A DNA stretch of 28,577 nt from an uncultured Candidatus Saccharibacteria bacterium (GTDB taxonomy: Bacteria > Patescibacteria > Saccharimonadia > Saccharimonadales > UBA6022). The stretch is from contig CAMPKW010000008.1 in NCBI GenBank assembly GCA_946887425.1, positions 1-28,577 on the forward strand, in the 5' to 3' direction. A program made the position numbers and the translations under genes. The first letter of the stretch is position 1. The number at the start of each line of letters is the position of its first letter. Shown one piece after another: positions 1 to 8,427 of this stretch. A model generated the notes under the pieces. The model saw only the letters and a program-made list of their open reading frames with translations. It was not told the origin of the DNA and did no database searches.

Positions 1-34
1 GAAAATCACAGAAGGATATGAAGGGTGTCAAAAT

Positions 35-574
35 CTATCCCGCTAATGGGAGTGTAATCTGGCATGCGCGTGATACGCTATCATTCCATCGCGGCGCGCC
101 GACAGGGCAGTTTTCGGTGCCTTCGATCCAGTAAATAATTCTCACGACACCAGACTCAAGCGTGGCTGCCGATCCAATGCGCGACGTTGTTCCTGCACCA
201 GGAACTGGTTTTCGGGTTGAATTAGGGAGCTGGGCGGCCACCTTTTTAAGCTCTGTATTCAGGGTGGTATTCATAGAGAAGCGGTTACCGCCTACGTGCA
301 AATCCCAGCAATCACCTACGTTATCGGCATTCACATCCGGGAAGCCCTCGCCTAGGCACATGGAGGAGTTGAGGACGTCGGGGTACTTGCCATACGTAGT
401 GGCATAAGTCATGAGGATTCTTTCCCACTGCTTTGCTTCATTGACGCGAGCGGTGTTGTTGGCGCGTTGTTGAATACCGTTGTAGGCTACAACGGTAATG
501 GCAGCAAGGATACCAATGATCACAATGACAATAAGGAGTTCAACGATCGTAAAGCCAGCCTGTGCGCGTTTCAT
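35..574 (-). CDS. Type IV prepilin-like protein (pilin A)
   Basis: 179-residue prepilin. The sequence shows a short basic leader (MKRAQAG) followed by the prepilin-peptidase site G|FTIVE, with the conserved Glu at +5 of the mature protein and a hydrophobic helix of about 20 residues. Family knowledge: the leader is cut and the helix packs into a pilus or pseudopilus core. The globular part has two cysteine pairs: CLGEGFP...GDCW in the middle, and ENCP...RACQ near the C-terminus. I chose the ATG at 574 because a longer in-frame reading (from 694) would put 40 residues before the leader. No Shine-Dalgarno is visible; a weak -10-like CATACT lies 8 nt upstream. It is last in the minus-strand row of three pilins behind the NHL/Fn3 gene, 46 bp after pilin B. 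Whether it is a major or minor pilin cannot be told. Confidence 0.88.
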   Translation of the reverse strand: MKRAQAGFTIVELLIVIVIIGILAAITVVAYNGIQQRANNTARVNEAKQWERILMTYATTYGKYPDVLNSSMCLGEGFPDVNADNVGDCWDLHVGGNRFSMNTTLNTELKKVAAQLPNSTRKPVPGAGTTSRIGSAATLESGVVRIIYWIEGTENCPVGAPRWNDSVSRACQITLPLAG

Positions 575-582
575 ATTGTTAA

Positions 583-588
583 AGTATG
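583..588 (-). promoter_or_regulatory. Possible -10 element of pilin A (leaderless type)
   Basis: CATACT on the minus strand, 8 nt before the ATG at 574, where no Shine-Dalgarno is present. It is one mismatch from the TATACT seen before other pilins here. Weak on its own; supported only by the recurring spacing in this window. Confidence 0.3.
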
Positions 589-620
589 AACCATAAGCGA
601 GATGAAGACAAGTCGAACCG

Positions 621-1130
621 TTATAGGTCCGGTAGTGTAGCGCGGCACCACATTGTACCATCAGAGAATGCAGTCGGTGCACTTTGTGGAGCACCGATAC
701 TTGGACAAGTGGTCGATCCTGTAATTGTATATTCTAGAACTCTACTGCTGGTGTTGATAAGCATGCCGCGCGCCAATCCACCAATCTTTTCCATTGGGGG
801 TGAAGGTATCTGACTCATGTATGGTGCAAGGAGTGTGTTTGCCGCAAGACTCGACTGATTGGTCCAGCATAAACCACCAGCATCGACTGGATAGCCAGTT
901 CCTACACACGAGACACTACTGGATGTCGGGTAGGCACCTTTATCTATGACATACTGCGATATGCCTTTATAGACTTGAGAGGCTGCACTAACCATCTGTT
1001 GGTTCCGGGCCCTATTTTGTATGCCGTTATATGCAACAACTGTTATCGCGGCTAGAATGCCAATGATAACGATAACGATAAGTAGTTCGACGATCGTAAA
1101 GCCGCGCTGGGATGAGCTCTGATGCTTCAT
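621..1130 (-). CDS. Type IV prepilin-like protein (pilin B)
   Basis: 169-residue prepilin. Leader MKHQSSSQRG is followed by the cleavage site and hydrophobic helix FTIVELLIVIVIIGILAA, with Glu at +5. The globular region carries the same cysteine motif as pilins A and D (CVGTGYP...GGLCW) and a C-terminal pair (TTCP...MWCR), so two disulfides are likely. The start is fixed by AAGGAG about 10 nt upstream of the ATG at 1130. That Shine-Dalgarno lies inside the end of pilin C, whose stop is only 3 bp upstream, so the two are probably co-transcribed. Expected at the cell surface in a type IV pilus-like filament. Confidence 0.9.
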   Translation of the reverse strand: MKHQSSSQRGFTIVELLIVIVIIGILAAITVVAYNGIQNRARNQQMVSAASQVYKGISQYVIDKGAYPTSSSVSCVGTGYPVDAGGLCWTNQSSLAANTLLAPYMSQIPSPPMEKIGGLARGMLINTSSRVLEYTITGSTTCPSIGAPQSAPTAFSDGTMWCRATLPDL

Positions 1131-1133
1131 CGT

Positions 1134-1655
1134 TTATCCACTCCTTGTCCACAGTCGCCACGGGCCAGTACTTGTGTCTGCGCTATAGAAACCAGCCACG
1201 AGGCGTGAGGTGCCGGCAAGAAGATCAGCGCATGAGGTGGCAAGGTTGGCAGGATTACCATCGTTTACTTGGGTGCTTGGGTATTCTTGAATGCCATTAC
1301 TCGAAGTGATAGAGAATTGTTTACTGGATTTGCTGATTGCGCCGAGTGCATAGGCTGAGCGGTCGGCATTGGCGCAGTAGCTGAAGTTAAGAACACGGCT
1401 CGTGTTGTACGCCGAGTGATTTATCTTTAGTTTTAGACTTTCAAGCTCCGTAGCGTTAGCGGGGAATTTATAATTATCACCGTAAAAAATATCAAGTTTT
1501 TTTGCAAGAGCCGATAGATCCGACTTGACCGATGCATCGTAGCCATTATTTTGAATGCCGTTATATGATACGACAGTAATGGCTGCAAGTATTCCGATAA
1601 CGGCAATGGCAACGATCAGCTCTACGACGGTAAAACCTGTTTGTTTTATTTTCAT
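1134..1655 (-). CDS. Type IV prepilin-like protein (pilin C)
   Basis: 173-residue prepilin: leader MKIKQTG, then FTVVELIVAIAVIGILAA with Glu at +5. It is the most divergent of the five pilins here. It lacks the C-x-G-x-G-[FY]-P loop and has only two cysteines (YCANADRS and ATSCADLL), consistent with one disulfide. The ATG at 1655 was preferred to upstream in-frame ATGs because it puts the basic leader directly before the cleavage site. There is no Shine-Dalgarno, but TATACT lies exactly 9 nt upstream. The gene starts 29 bp after the NHL/Fn3 stop, so it may be read both from the upstream gene and from its own promoter. Confidence 0.88.
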   Translation of the reverse strand: MKIKQTGFTVVELIVAIAVIGILAAITVVSYNGIQNNGYDASVKSDLSALAKKLDIFYGDNYKFPANATELESLKLKINHSAYNTSRVLNFSYCANADRSAYALGAISKSSKQFSITSSNGIQEYPSTQVNDGNPANLATSCADLLAGTSRLVAGFYSADTSTGPWRLWTRSG

Positions 1656-1664
1656 ACTACGATA

Positions 1665-1670
1665 AGTATA
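1665..1670 (-). promoter_or_regulatory. -10 element of pilin C (leaderless type)
   Basis: TATACT on the minus strand, 9 nt upstream of the ATG at 1655, in the 29-bp gap after the NHL/Fn3 gene. The spacing would start transcription within a few bases of the start codon. No Shine-Dalgarno competes with this reading. Hexamer and spacing match the pilin promoters at 10231 and 11801. Confidence 0.5.
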
Positions 1671-1684
1671 AAGCATAAGCTGTA

Positions 1685-4600
1685 CTACGACCAGTGTTGG
1701 GGTGGGAGCTGTATGTTGGTTTGGGCTTTTTTGCGGCGCCTCTTCCATACGATGATGGCGACAAAGAAAGCGACAATTGTGAGCAAAGCGATGCAGGATA
1801 GGGTCCAGTTGCGAGGCGTGTTATCGGTGGTTTCCGTAAAATTTAAACCGTCGCTTTCGGTGGTGGTTTTTGCAATTTTAACAGTTGTAGAACCAAGGAT
1901 GACTCGGCTACCTGTATCACCGGGCATGAGGGCTGCAACGCGAACAGCATATTCACCAGGTGGGAGGCTGATGGTTGCCGAGTGCTGGTTGGACGTAGCT
2001 TGATAGGCTTTCTTCCATGGAGTTGTTGTGTCGCTCTCGGGAATGGAGGCGTCGCGGTATTCAATAACGTATCCAGATGAGTTGCTGTCGGTAGGTGAGC
2101 GCCACGATATAAGCACACGGCCAGGGCTTGATTCTTCCACTGCCGTAACTGGCTGCAAGGGTGGTATTGAGGGAGCAGGCTTGTTATCTTCGGCTTGAAT
2201 AGCGACACTTTGAGGAGCTTGTGGCTTTACTGGTGTCTTTTGTGCAGGATTACTCCGAGTCGACGACGGTGATGGTGGAGGTGTTGCTGGAGTAGGATTA
2301 CTATTGTTTGAGGCTGGCGGGGTTGGCGCTGGAGACGTTGGAAGGGGTGGAGATGTGGTAGTGATGACAGTTGCCGTTATCGGTGCTGTCGCTAGACTTG
2401 CACCAATGGTGTTCACAGCTGTTATCCTGATCTGATATTCGGCTGCATCAAGAGCTGAAATGACATGCGTCGTGGCGGATGAAGTCACGACAGCGCTTGT
2501 CCATGCCATGTCGGTAAGCTTCTTGTATTCGATCTGGTAACTGGTAATAGCACTGCCGCCGTCGCTGACTGGAGCAGCCCAGTGTACCGTCGCCTGATTC
2601 GGAATGGAAGTGTCAACAGTGACATTTTGAGGAGTCGATGGGGTGGTGTTTGAAGGAGGCGTCACGGCTCCGGCATAGGAGAGTACTTGCACGTATGGGC
2701 TCCAGCCATTTGGAATATAGATGTCGCCGTTGCTGGTTTGTGTTATATTTTCTGGCTCATCGAAAGTGAGGTACTCGCCCGTATCACCGTAGCCGCGGCC
2801 ATACTTTTGTATGAACACCCCTTCGGATGTAAATGTCTGCAAGCGGTAGTTGTAGGGGTCATTGATCACAAGGTGGCCGGCGGGATTAACAGCCATGCCA
2901 TATATTTCGTACATCTGGCCGTCTTCTTCACCCATGCTACCAAACTTCATCAGGCGATTCCCAGCGGCGTCATATTTTACGATGCCATGGTCTTCGTCGT
3001 ATGATCCGCTAGCTACGTACGTATTGCCGGTGCTGTCAAAAGCAATTGAAGTTGGCTCGGCAATATCTGTTGCTATTCTATTTAAGAAAACGCCATTCTT
3101 GTTATATTTTTGGATACTAGAAAAGCGATTGACGACATAGAGGTTATCTTGTGCATCGACATGAATTTCGTATTGATAATTCATCTGGCCATCGCCGTTA
3201 CCGAAACTGCCGAACGAACCGATATAGGTTCCATCAAGCTCAAACATGGAAATACGGTCATTTCCAAGATCGGCGACGTAGAGTGTACCTTCGCTATTGA
3301 TCACGAGTTGCTGAGGTGAGTACATCTCTCCGTCACCACTACCAGGTGACCCGATCGATCGTTCGTAAGTGCCATCCGTGCTAAACACATTAATACGATC
3401 ATTCGTGTAGTCGCTTTCGTAGCGTTTGCCCGCCGCATCAAATGCGATACCATGAACCAGACCTTGCTCATGAGTGGTGTATTGTTGTTTAAATTGGTAT
3501 GTGTCCGATACGGCAATATTGGAAATTTGCGTCGGCTCCCCTAGGCCTGCTTCGTTCAAGGTGCTTACTCTGATGTCGTAAGTGTCAGCAAGGAGACCAG
3601 TAAGTGTGGCTAATGTTCCAGAAACTGTTTCATGAGCTACCCACGCGCCATGTTTTGCTGGACGATACTCTACCTTGTAGCCAGTGATTGGACCAGAAGA
3701 GACTGGGGCATTCCAGGAGATGGCAGCAGATGCAGGTGCTGTGGAATTAAGCGTAAGGTTAGTAGGAGCATTCGCTACATCAAGAATCACCGTTGGGTTA
3801 AATGAGCGTACATAATTCGCATTTCGATCAGCTAACAAGAGTTGGTTTGCATCTGTAAAGATCATGCGCATATCTGGCGCGTAATTTTCGTAGCTTGGCT
3901 GAGGTAGGACGATTGTGAATTTTGGTAGATCAGGGTTTGTGAGGTTGATACGCGCGGCAGACAGAGGTGCATAGTTGGGTTTTGTGCCGTCTCGACCTAG
4001 TCCGTAGAGGTTGTCAAACTTGTCATAGAAAATAGCATGGGTATAAAACAGGGTGGAGGTAGCACTGTTGTAGAGAGTTGACGATACTTGGTCGTTTTGG
4101 TAGACGCCGCTCGCATCATAACTACGGAGGGTGTCATTGGCTAGAAGTACCCTGATCGAATCGTCGCTTTTTAGTGCAAATGATTTAACCTGGCTTGGTG
4201 GGCTCAGTTTGGATATGAAGGTGCCATTTGGTTGGAATATCTGGACGCGGCCAGCAGTAATACCATCAAGGATAACGAGGCTATCGTCACTACGTACGCT
4301 TATGTGTCTAATCCTCGTCATCTGACCATCGGCTGTTCCGGTAGTGCCAAATTTACTAACAAATGTTCCACTCGTGGTAAATTTTGAAATTCTATTGAGC
4401 CAGTAGTCTGCAACGTAGACGTTGTCATTGCTGTCGATGGCTATGCCCTGGGCGCTATCAAATTGTCCGTCGGCCGTGCCCTTGCTGCCGAAACTAAGAA
4501 GGTAGTTGAAGTTAGAGTCGTACTTCATGACTCGTCCATGCTGATAGTCAACTACGTAGAAGTTCCCATTCGAGTCTTGGGCAACATCGGTCGGCTTCGT

Positions 4601-5647
4601 GAGAGTAGACGGGTCTGATATGAGCGTGCTGCCAATTTTTGCACCGACTGTAGTGTAGCGGCTAATCGCTGTCGTAATATTAGCTCCAGGCTCTATAGCG
4701 TAAATGGTGTTTCCGGGCCCGCTACTAAGAGACGATGAGCGAACGCCGCGCTCCTGAAGTCCAAGATAGTTGCCGTCGATATCGAAGGTTAGGATGTGGG
4801 TTGAGCACCATGGGCTTTGAGCTGCAACGTAGATGTTGTCTTGATCATCGAGTGTAATACCAGCCACATTATCGAGCGATGGCTGAGCAGGGCAAGTAAC
4901 CCCGGTATTTCTTTGGCCAAATTTTCGCACGAATGTTCCATTGCTGCTAAGTATCTGAACGCGATAATTACCGCTGTCGGAAACGACAAGGTTGTTGTTT
5001 GAGTCGATCGCTATATCTTTTGGTGTTGCAAACTGCCCATTGGCGCTGCCCGAGGTAGAACCCAGGGTGGCAAGAAGCGTGCCGGCCGTATTGTACTTAT
5101 ATATTTTGTGAGCACTTGGGTGACTGACATAAAAGTTGTTATCATGATCGAAAATGATGTAAGCATTACTATAGTTGACACCAGGTACTGTACCTAGCGA
5201 GTTGCCGTCATTGTCAAACTTCTGAAGGTTCGAACTACTATCAAATGCATAGAGGATATCGTTATTATCCATCGCAACGCGTCCGTACTGTGCTGTTTGG
5301 TTTGCCGCGAGTAGGCTGGTGTGTCGGATATCCTTAACGAAGCTTCCATCGGGAGCAAATTTTCTAATGAAGCTGTAGTTACCAATAAATACCGGAGCGA
5401 ATATATTACCGGAGCTATCCAGGGCGTAGCTGCTTGTCGTGCCAGCGATAACAGAGCGGCTGCCGATGCCATTTGCCGATTCTTGGTTGTAGAGCGCCAC
5501 GCTTGCACTTGCTGACGGGAGTGGAATTTGCGCAAAGGTCGTAAAGGTGAGGACAAGAAGCATCAGCCAAATACCGGTTCGTCTCAATGAATATTTATCA
5601 ATCGAAAAAGAACCAATTGAATAGGTGCCTAATGCCCGTAACCCCAT
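1685..5647 (-). CDS. Large surface protein with NHL propellers, Fn3 domains and C-terminal anchor
   Basis: 1320 residues. N-terminal secretion signal with a hydrophobic stretch at about 25-39 and an ASA-type cleavage region near 46-48. Then many NHL-type repeats (NLVVSDSGNYRVQ, NVYVADYWLNRIS, TLYVADLGNDRIS) at about 55-620 and again at 712-1000, separated by a fibronectin-III domain (about 622-710). A second Fn3 (about 1004-1090), a Pro/Ser/Thr-rich linker (to about 1160), a third Fn3 (about 1165-1262), one membrane helix (about 1280-1301) and a basic tail KRRRKK follow. Start: a GTG 12 bp upstream sits only 1 nt from AAGGAG, whereas ATG 5647 has normal spacing. Known: NHL propellers and Fn3 domains mediate binding. 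Inferred: an extracellular adhesin or scaffold held in the membrane by its C-terminus. Three prepilin genes follow at once. No catalytic motif was recognised. Confidence 0.85.
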   Translation of the reverse strand: MGLRALGTYSIGSFSIDKYSLRRTGIWLMLLVLTFTTFAQIPLPSASASVALYNQESANGIGSRSVIAGTTSSYALDSSGNIFAPVFIGNYSFIRKFAPDGSFVKDIRHTSLLAANQTAQYGRVAMDNNDILYAFDSSSNLQKFDNDGNSLGTVPGVNYSNAYIIFDHDNNFYVSHPSAHKIYKYNTAGTLLATLGSTSGSANGQFATPKDIAIDSNNNLVVSDSGNYRVQILSSNGTFVRKFGQRNTGVTCPAQPSLDNVAGITLDDQDNIYVAAQSPWCSTHILTFDIDGNYLGLQERGVRSSSLSSGPGNTIYAIEPGANITTAISRYTTVGAKIGSTLISDPSTLTKPTDVAQDSNGNFYVVDYQHGRVMKYDSNFNYLLSFGSKGTADGQFDSAQGIAIDSNDNVYVADYWLNRISKFTTSGTFVSKFGTTGTADGQMTRIRHISVRSDDSLVILDGITAGRVQIFQPNGTFISKLSPPSQVKSFALKSDDSIRVLLANDTLRSYDASGVYQNDQVSSTLYNSATSTLFYTHAIFYDKFDNLYGLGRDGTKPNYAPLSAARINLTNPDLPKFTIVLPQPSYENYAPDMRMIFTDANQLLLADRNANYVRSFNPTVILDVANAPTNLTLNSTAPASAAISWNAPVSSGPITGYKVEYRPAKHGAWVAHETVSGTLATLTGLLADTYDIRVSTLNEAGLGEPTQISNIAVSDTYQFKQQYTTHEQGLVHGIAFDAAGKRYESDYTNDRINVFSTDGTYERSIGSPGSGDGEMYSPQQLVINSEGTLYVADLGNDRISMFELDGTYIGSFGSFGNGDGQMNYQYEIHVDAQDNLYVVNRFSSIQKYNKNGVFLNRIATDIAEPTSIAFDSTGNTYVASGSYDEDHGIVKYDAAGNRLMKFGSMGEEDGQMYEIYGMAVNPAGHLVINDPYNYRLQTFTSEGVFIQKYGRGYGDTGEYLTFDEPENITQTSNGDIYIPNGWSPYVQVLSYAGAVTPPSNTTPSTPQNVTVDTSIPNQATVHWAAPVSDGGSAITSYQIEYKKLTDMAWTSAVVTSSATTHVISALDAAEYQIRITAVNTIGASLATAPITATVITTTSPPLPTSPAPTPPASNNSNPTPATPPPSPSSTRSNPAQKTPVKPQAPQSVAIQAEDNKPAPSIPPLQPVTAVEESSPGRVLISWRSPTDSNSSGYVIEYRDASIPESDTTTPWKKAYQATSNQHSATISLPPGEYAVRVAALMPGDTGSRVILGSTTVKIAKTTTESDGLNFTETTDNTPRNWTLSCIALLTIVAFFVAIIVWKRRRKKAQTNIQLPPQHWS

Positions 5648-5682
5648 AGTCGCTGCCACTCCTTATGTTTGTGTATACGAGC

Positions 5683-5709
5683 ATATTATTGCGCGCAGGT
5701 ACATCCTCA
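5683..5709 (-). promoter_or_regulatory. Possible promoter of the NHL/Fn3-pilin unit
   Basis: On the minus strand TTGAGG (5709-5704) and TAATAT (5688-5683) are separated by 15 bp, giving a leader of about 30 nt before the ATG at 5647. The match is modest. The rest of 5710-5821 is AT-rich and shows no clear terminator for the glycosyltransferase gene, so read-through is possible. Confidence 0.3.
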
Positions 5710-5821
5710 AAACCAATGTTTGGGTAAGCATAACAGCAATACGTACTAATGTAAATAGTACAATGGTGTTATTGTCACAACTAATTACTGGTCTGTGTAT
5801 GTAGGGTTGGTGCTTGTGAAT

Positions 5822-6943
5822 TTATTTATGAGCAGGCGTGTGGTCGGAGACTATTTTGCTCATTTTTTGGGTAAAGAGACTTGAAGCGAAACGCTTTGAT
5901 TTACGATGAAGCGTTGCAGGTAGAAATGAGATAGTTTCAAAGCGACGCATGGCATCTATGAGGCTCTCGACGGTTTGTTCTGTAAAGAGAACACCGGTTT
6001 CGCCGTCTTGGACGATATCAAGCACGCCGCCTTTTGCATAGCCAATGACGGGGGTGCCAGCCGCAAGTGCTTCGACAGCCGAGATGCCGAAATCTTCTTC
6101 ATTTGGAAAGAGGAATCCACGGCTATGTTGGGCAATAGCTACAAGTTTCTCATCGCTGACGCGGCCAACGAATGTAATAGTCGGTCCGGCTAACGATTTG
6201 AGGCGTTCGGTATCGGGACCGCTTCCGATAACAGTCAGTGGGGCGCCAAGTTTATTGCAGGCTTCGATAGCAAGGTCGAATCGTTTATATGGCACATGTC
6301 GACCCCAAAGAACGTACCCTTCTCGGTTGGTCTGTGGGGGCGGTGTGAAGCGATCTATATCGACAGGCGGGTGAATGACGGTGCTTGGACGATTGTAATA
6401 TTGCTTGATGCGCGACTGAGTAACAGTGGAGTTGGCCATAAGGCTATCGATACCCGGGATTGATTCGAGGTCGATTTTGCGCATGCGCCGAACAAGCAGT
6501 GGAATAAACGGTCGGATTAGGGGTGTAAGCGGTCCGAAAGTGAACTCATGGCGAAACTCATTGTAATGACTCCAGTAGTAGCGAATAGGGGTATGAATGT
6601 AGGAAATGTGAACTTGCTCTGGCCGGGTTTTTCGAACTTGCTTTGCTTCGGCGCTCGTAATCGAGAGGATAATATCAAACTCGGATAGGTCGAGTGCGCG
6701 AAAGGCAAAAGGACGCAGCACGGGCCATAGTTGATGCTTGTAGCGCAGGGATTTAGGTAGTCGTTTTTGTAGATAGGTGGTGCGAACATCACAGTTGGCA
6801 AATGCGGGCATATTATCGCGATCGTATACAGAAGTATAGATTGGTGCCTCGGGGAATAGTTTGTGAGCCTCAAGGACGACTAGTTCGCCGCCACCCATAT
6901 TTGTCAGCCAGTCGGTAACGATTGCTATCTTTGGCTTTGGCAT
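5822..6943 (-). CDS. GT4-family glycosyltransferase
   Basis: 373 residues with the two-Rossmann GT-B layout. The N-terminal domain begins with IAIVTDWLTNMGGGE (residues 6-20), typical of GT4 acceptor-side loops. The C-terminal domain has GRHVPYKRFD, a GSGP turn and the nucleotide-sugar motif EDFGISAVEALAAGTPVIG (about 280-298) with its E-x7-E pair. Known: GT4 enzymes transfer a sugar from a nucleotide donor with retention. Inferred: extends the lipid-linked sugar made by the neighbouring sugar-phosphate transferase, at the cytoplasmic membrane face. The ATG at 6943 shares one base with the upstream TGA (TGATG), so translation is coupled; an upstream in-frame TTG would give one extra residue. 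Donor and acceptor cannot be told from the sequence. Confidence 0.9.
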   Translation of the reverse strand: MPKPKIAIVTDWLTNMGGGELVVLEAHKLFPEAPIYTSVYDRDNMPAFANCDVRTTYLQKRLPKSLRYKHQLWPVLRPFAFRALDLSEFDIILSITSAEAKQVRKTRPEQVHISYIHTPIRYYWSHYNEFRHEFTFGPLTPLIRPFIPLLVRRMRKIDLESIPGIDSLMANSTVTQSRIKQYYNRPSTVIHPPVDIDRFTPPPQTNREGYVLWGRHVPYKRFDLAIEACNKLGAPLTVIGSGPDTERLKSLAGPTITFVGRVSDEKLVAIAQHSRGFLFPNEEDFGISAVEALAAGTPVIGYAKGGVLDIVQDGETGVLFTEQTVESLIDAMRRFETISFLPATLHRKSKRFASSLFTQKMSKIVSDHTPAHK

Positions 6944-8385
6944 CAACGCGCACCTCGCCTGAAGAGTACGACGACAATCGTCTTAAACAATATTTTTATA
7001 TCAAGCCAGAACGTCCAATTTTGAGCATAGTAGAGTTCGATATTGATGCGCTTTTCGGTTGAAAGGTCACTTCGGCCAGAAACCTGCCATAGGCCTGTGA
7101 CTCCACTTTTCACACTCAGCAGTAGGGCGCCGTGAGTGGTGGTGAATTTGGCGTCGAGCTCTTTACGTGGCACCGGACGGGGGCCAACTAAACTCAATTC
7201 ACCCTTAAGTACATTAAAAAGCTGGGGCAACTCATCGATTGAACTGGCACGAAGAAACTTGCCGAGTCGTGTAATGCGTGGATCGTCTTCAACCTTGAAG
7301 TTTTTCTCATATTCCCGAGCTAGGTCTTCGCGTCCCATCTCGCGAAATTCGGTAGCAGCATCTTTTTTACCGTACTTAGCGGCCATCGAGCGGAATTTAT
7401 ACATGCCGAATGGTTGTGAGTAACGGGTGAGGCGCGCACTTTTATAAAAAATCGGTCCAGGGTTAAAAATGAGCTGTAGCAAGATAGTGATTAAAAACAC
7501 AGGGGAAAGAATGATAATAAGTAGGCCGCTAACCGCCAGGTCAAAGAGGCGCTTTACAATCTGCCCCCATCCAACCAGCGGAGTCTGCGACACTGAAATC
7601 ATCGGGTAGCCCAAGAATACATCAACGGTATTCTTGCCTGCGTAAAATTCTGCCTCACCTGGGATAAAACTGTATTGGATGTGGTTTACCTGAGCGGCAC
7701 CCAGGATGCGTTGATTCCGTTCGGTTGAATCGTATAGATCGGTCTGGATAATAGTGTTGATACGCAAATCTTTGATGTGTTTGAGGGCTGAGTCTACGGA
7801 TAGAAAATGTTCAACGTCAAGACCTTGGGGAACGACCTTCTTTGGTCCAGCAATAGCAACGACATGATAGCCACTTTTGTGCGTTTCAGAAAGATTATCG
7901 GCAATATCGCGAGTCGCATCAGAGTTGCCGACAATCAACACCCGGCTGGTGCCGCGCCCGAAACGAAACATGAGGCTACGGGTAAGGCGAAGGAGCTCAC
8001 GTTCAAAAACAATGAGTATAAATGAAGCAATGAGGGCATACACAGCGACGAGACGTGCAGGGAAGATGGCGATGTCGCTCGCGTATTCCCATCCGATGAC
8101 GAGTAAAATACCAATAAAGACGCCGATAGCGATCTTGCCCCATTCGATCAGACGACGGTTGTAGGTATTGGATTGATATAGTCCCAGTGTGGCAAATATT
8201 AAAATCCAAAACGGGAGGATCAGGAGGAAGGTGGTGAAGTATTCTGTGGCTAAAATCTGATTTACAAGCGGTCGAGGGTCGTACTGAACACGCAGTACGT
8301 AGGCGAATACAAACGCCATAAGGAGAACAAACATATCAGCAATAACGAGAATGAGACTATAGAATTTTGTATTCTTTGATGGCAT
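6943..8385 (-). CDS. Polyprenyl-phosphate sugar-1-phosphate transferase (exopolysaccharide initiation)
   Basis: 480 residues with the full architecture of the WbaP/WcaJ-like polyprenyl glycosylphosphotransferases. Four N-terminal membrane helices (within about 8-130), a Rossmann-like central domain (about 140-250, IVGNSDATRDIAD), a further membrane segment from about 278, and the bacterial sugar transferase domain. The last contains KFRSM, DPRITRLGKFLR, DELPQLFNVLKG (about 382) and SLVGPRP with the catalytic Asp-Glu pair. Known: these enzymes move a sugar-1-phosphate from a nucleotide sugar to undecaprenyl phosphate, the first step of capsule or exopolysaccharide repeat synthesis. Coupled to the GT4 gene through TGATG. 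No Shine-Dalgarno; TATAAT lies 10 nt before the ATG. Sugar specificity unknown. Confidence 0.93.
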   Translation of the reverse strand: MPSKNTKFYSLILVIADMFVLLMAFVFAYVLRVQYDPRPLVNQILATEYFTTFLLILPFWILIFATLGLYQSNTYNRRLIEWGKIAIGVFIGILLVIGWEYASDIAIFPARLVAVYALIASFILIVFERELLRLTRSLMFRFGRGTSRVLIVGNSDATRDIADNLSETHKSGYHVVAIAGPKKVVPQGLDVEHFLSVDSALKHIKDLRINTIIQTDLYDSTERNQRILGAAQVNHIQYSFIPGEAEFYAGKNTVDVFLGYPMISVSQTPLVGWGQIVKRLFDLAVSGLLIIILSPVFLITILLQLIFNPGPIFYKSARLTRYSQPFGMYKFRSMAAKYGKKDAATEFREMGREDLAREYEKNFKVEDDPRITRLGKFLRASSIDELPQLFNVLKGELSLVGPRPVPRKELDAKFTTTHGALLLSVKSGVTGLWQVSGRSDLSTEKRINIELYYAQNWTFWLDIKILFKTIVVVLFRRGAR

Positions 8386-8395
8386 AAGTAGTGCT

Positions 8396-8401
8396 ATTAT
8401 A
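8396..8401 (-). promoter_or_regulatory. Extended -10 promoter of the sugar transferase gene
   Basis: TGCTATAAT on the minus strand: a perfect -10 hexamer with the TGn extension, 10 nt upstream of the ATG at 8385. No Shine-Dalgarno is present, so a leader of only a few bases is likely. No -35 consensus is seen at 17 bp. Confidence 0.6.
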
Positions 8402-8414
8402 GCATTTTTTGCGG

Positions 8415-8420
8415 TACACT
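8415..8420 (+). promoter_or_regulatory. -10 element of the Wzy/WaaL-like gene
   Basis: TACACT, 7 nt upstream of the ATG at 8428, divergent from the -10 at 8396-8401 with only 13 bp between the two. The purine run AGGGGTA just before the ATG could alternatively be a poorly spaced Shine-Dalgarno. Confidence 0.45.
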
Positions 8421-8427
8421 AGGGGTA

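Noticed and set aside
35..694. Longer start for pilin A (extra 40 residues), and likewise for pilin C (1748) and pilin E (11738)
   Set aside because: The added residues are not leader-like; prepilins need a short basic leader directly before G|FT, and the extensions overlap neighbouring genes or promoters.
5822..8385. Long ORFs on the opposite strand of the polysaccharide genes (for example 6045-6374, 7136-7423)
   Set aside because: They lack ribosome sites, have low-complexity Arg/Ser-rich translations and lie opposite strongly conserved enzymes.
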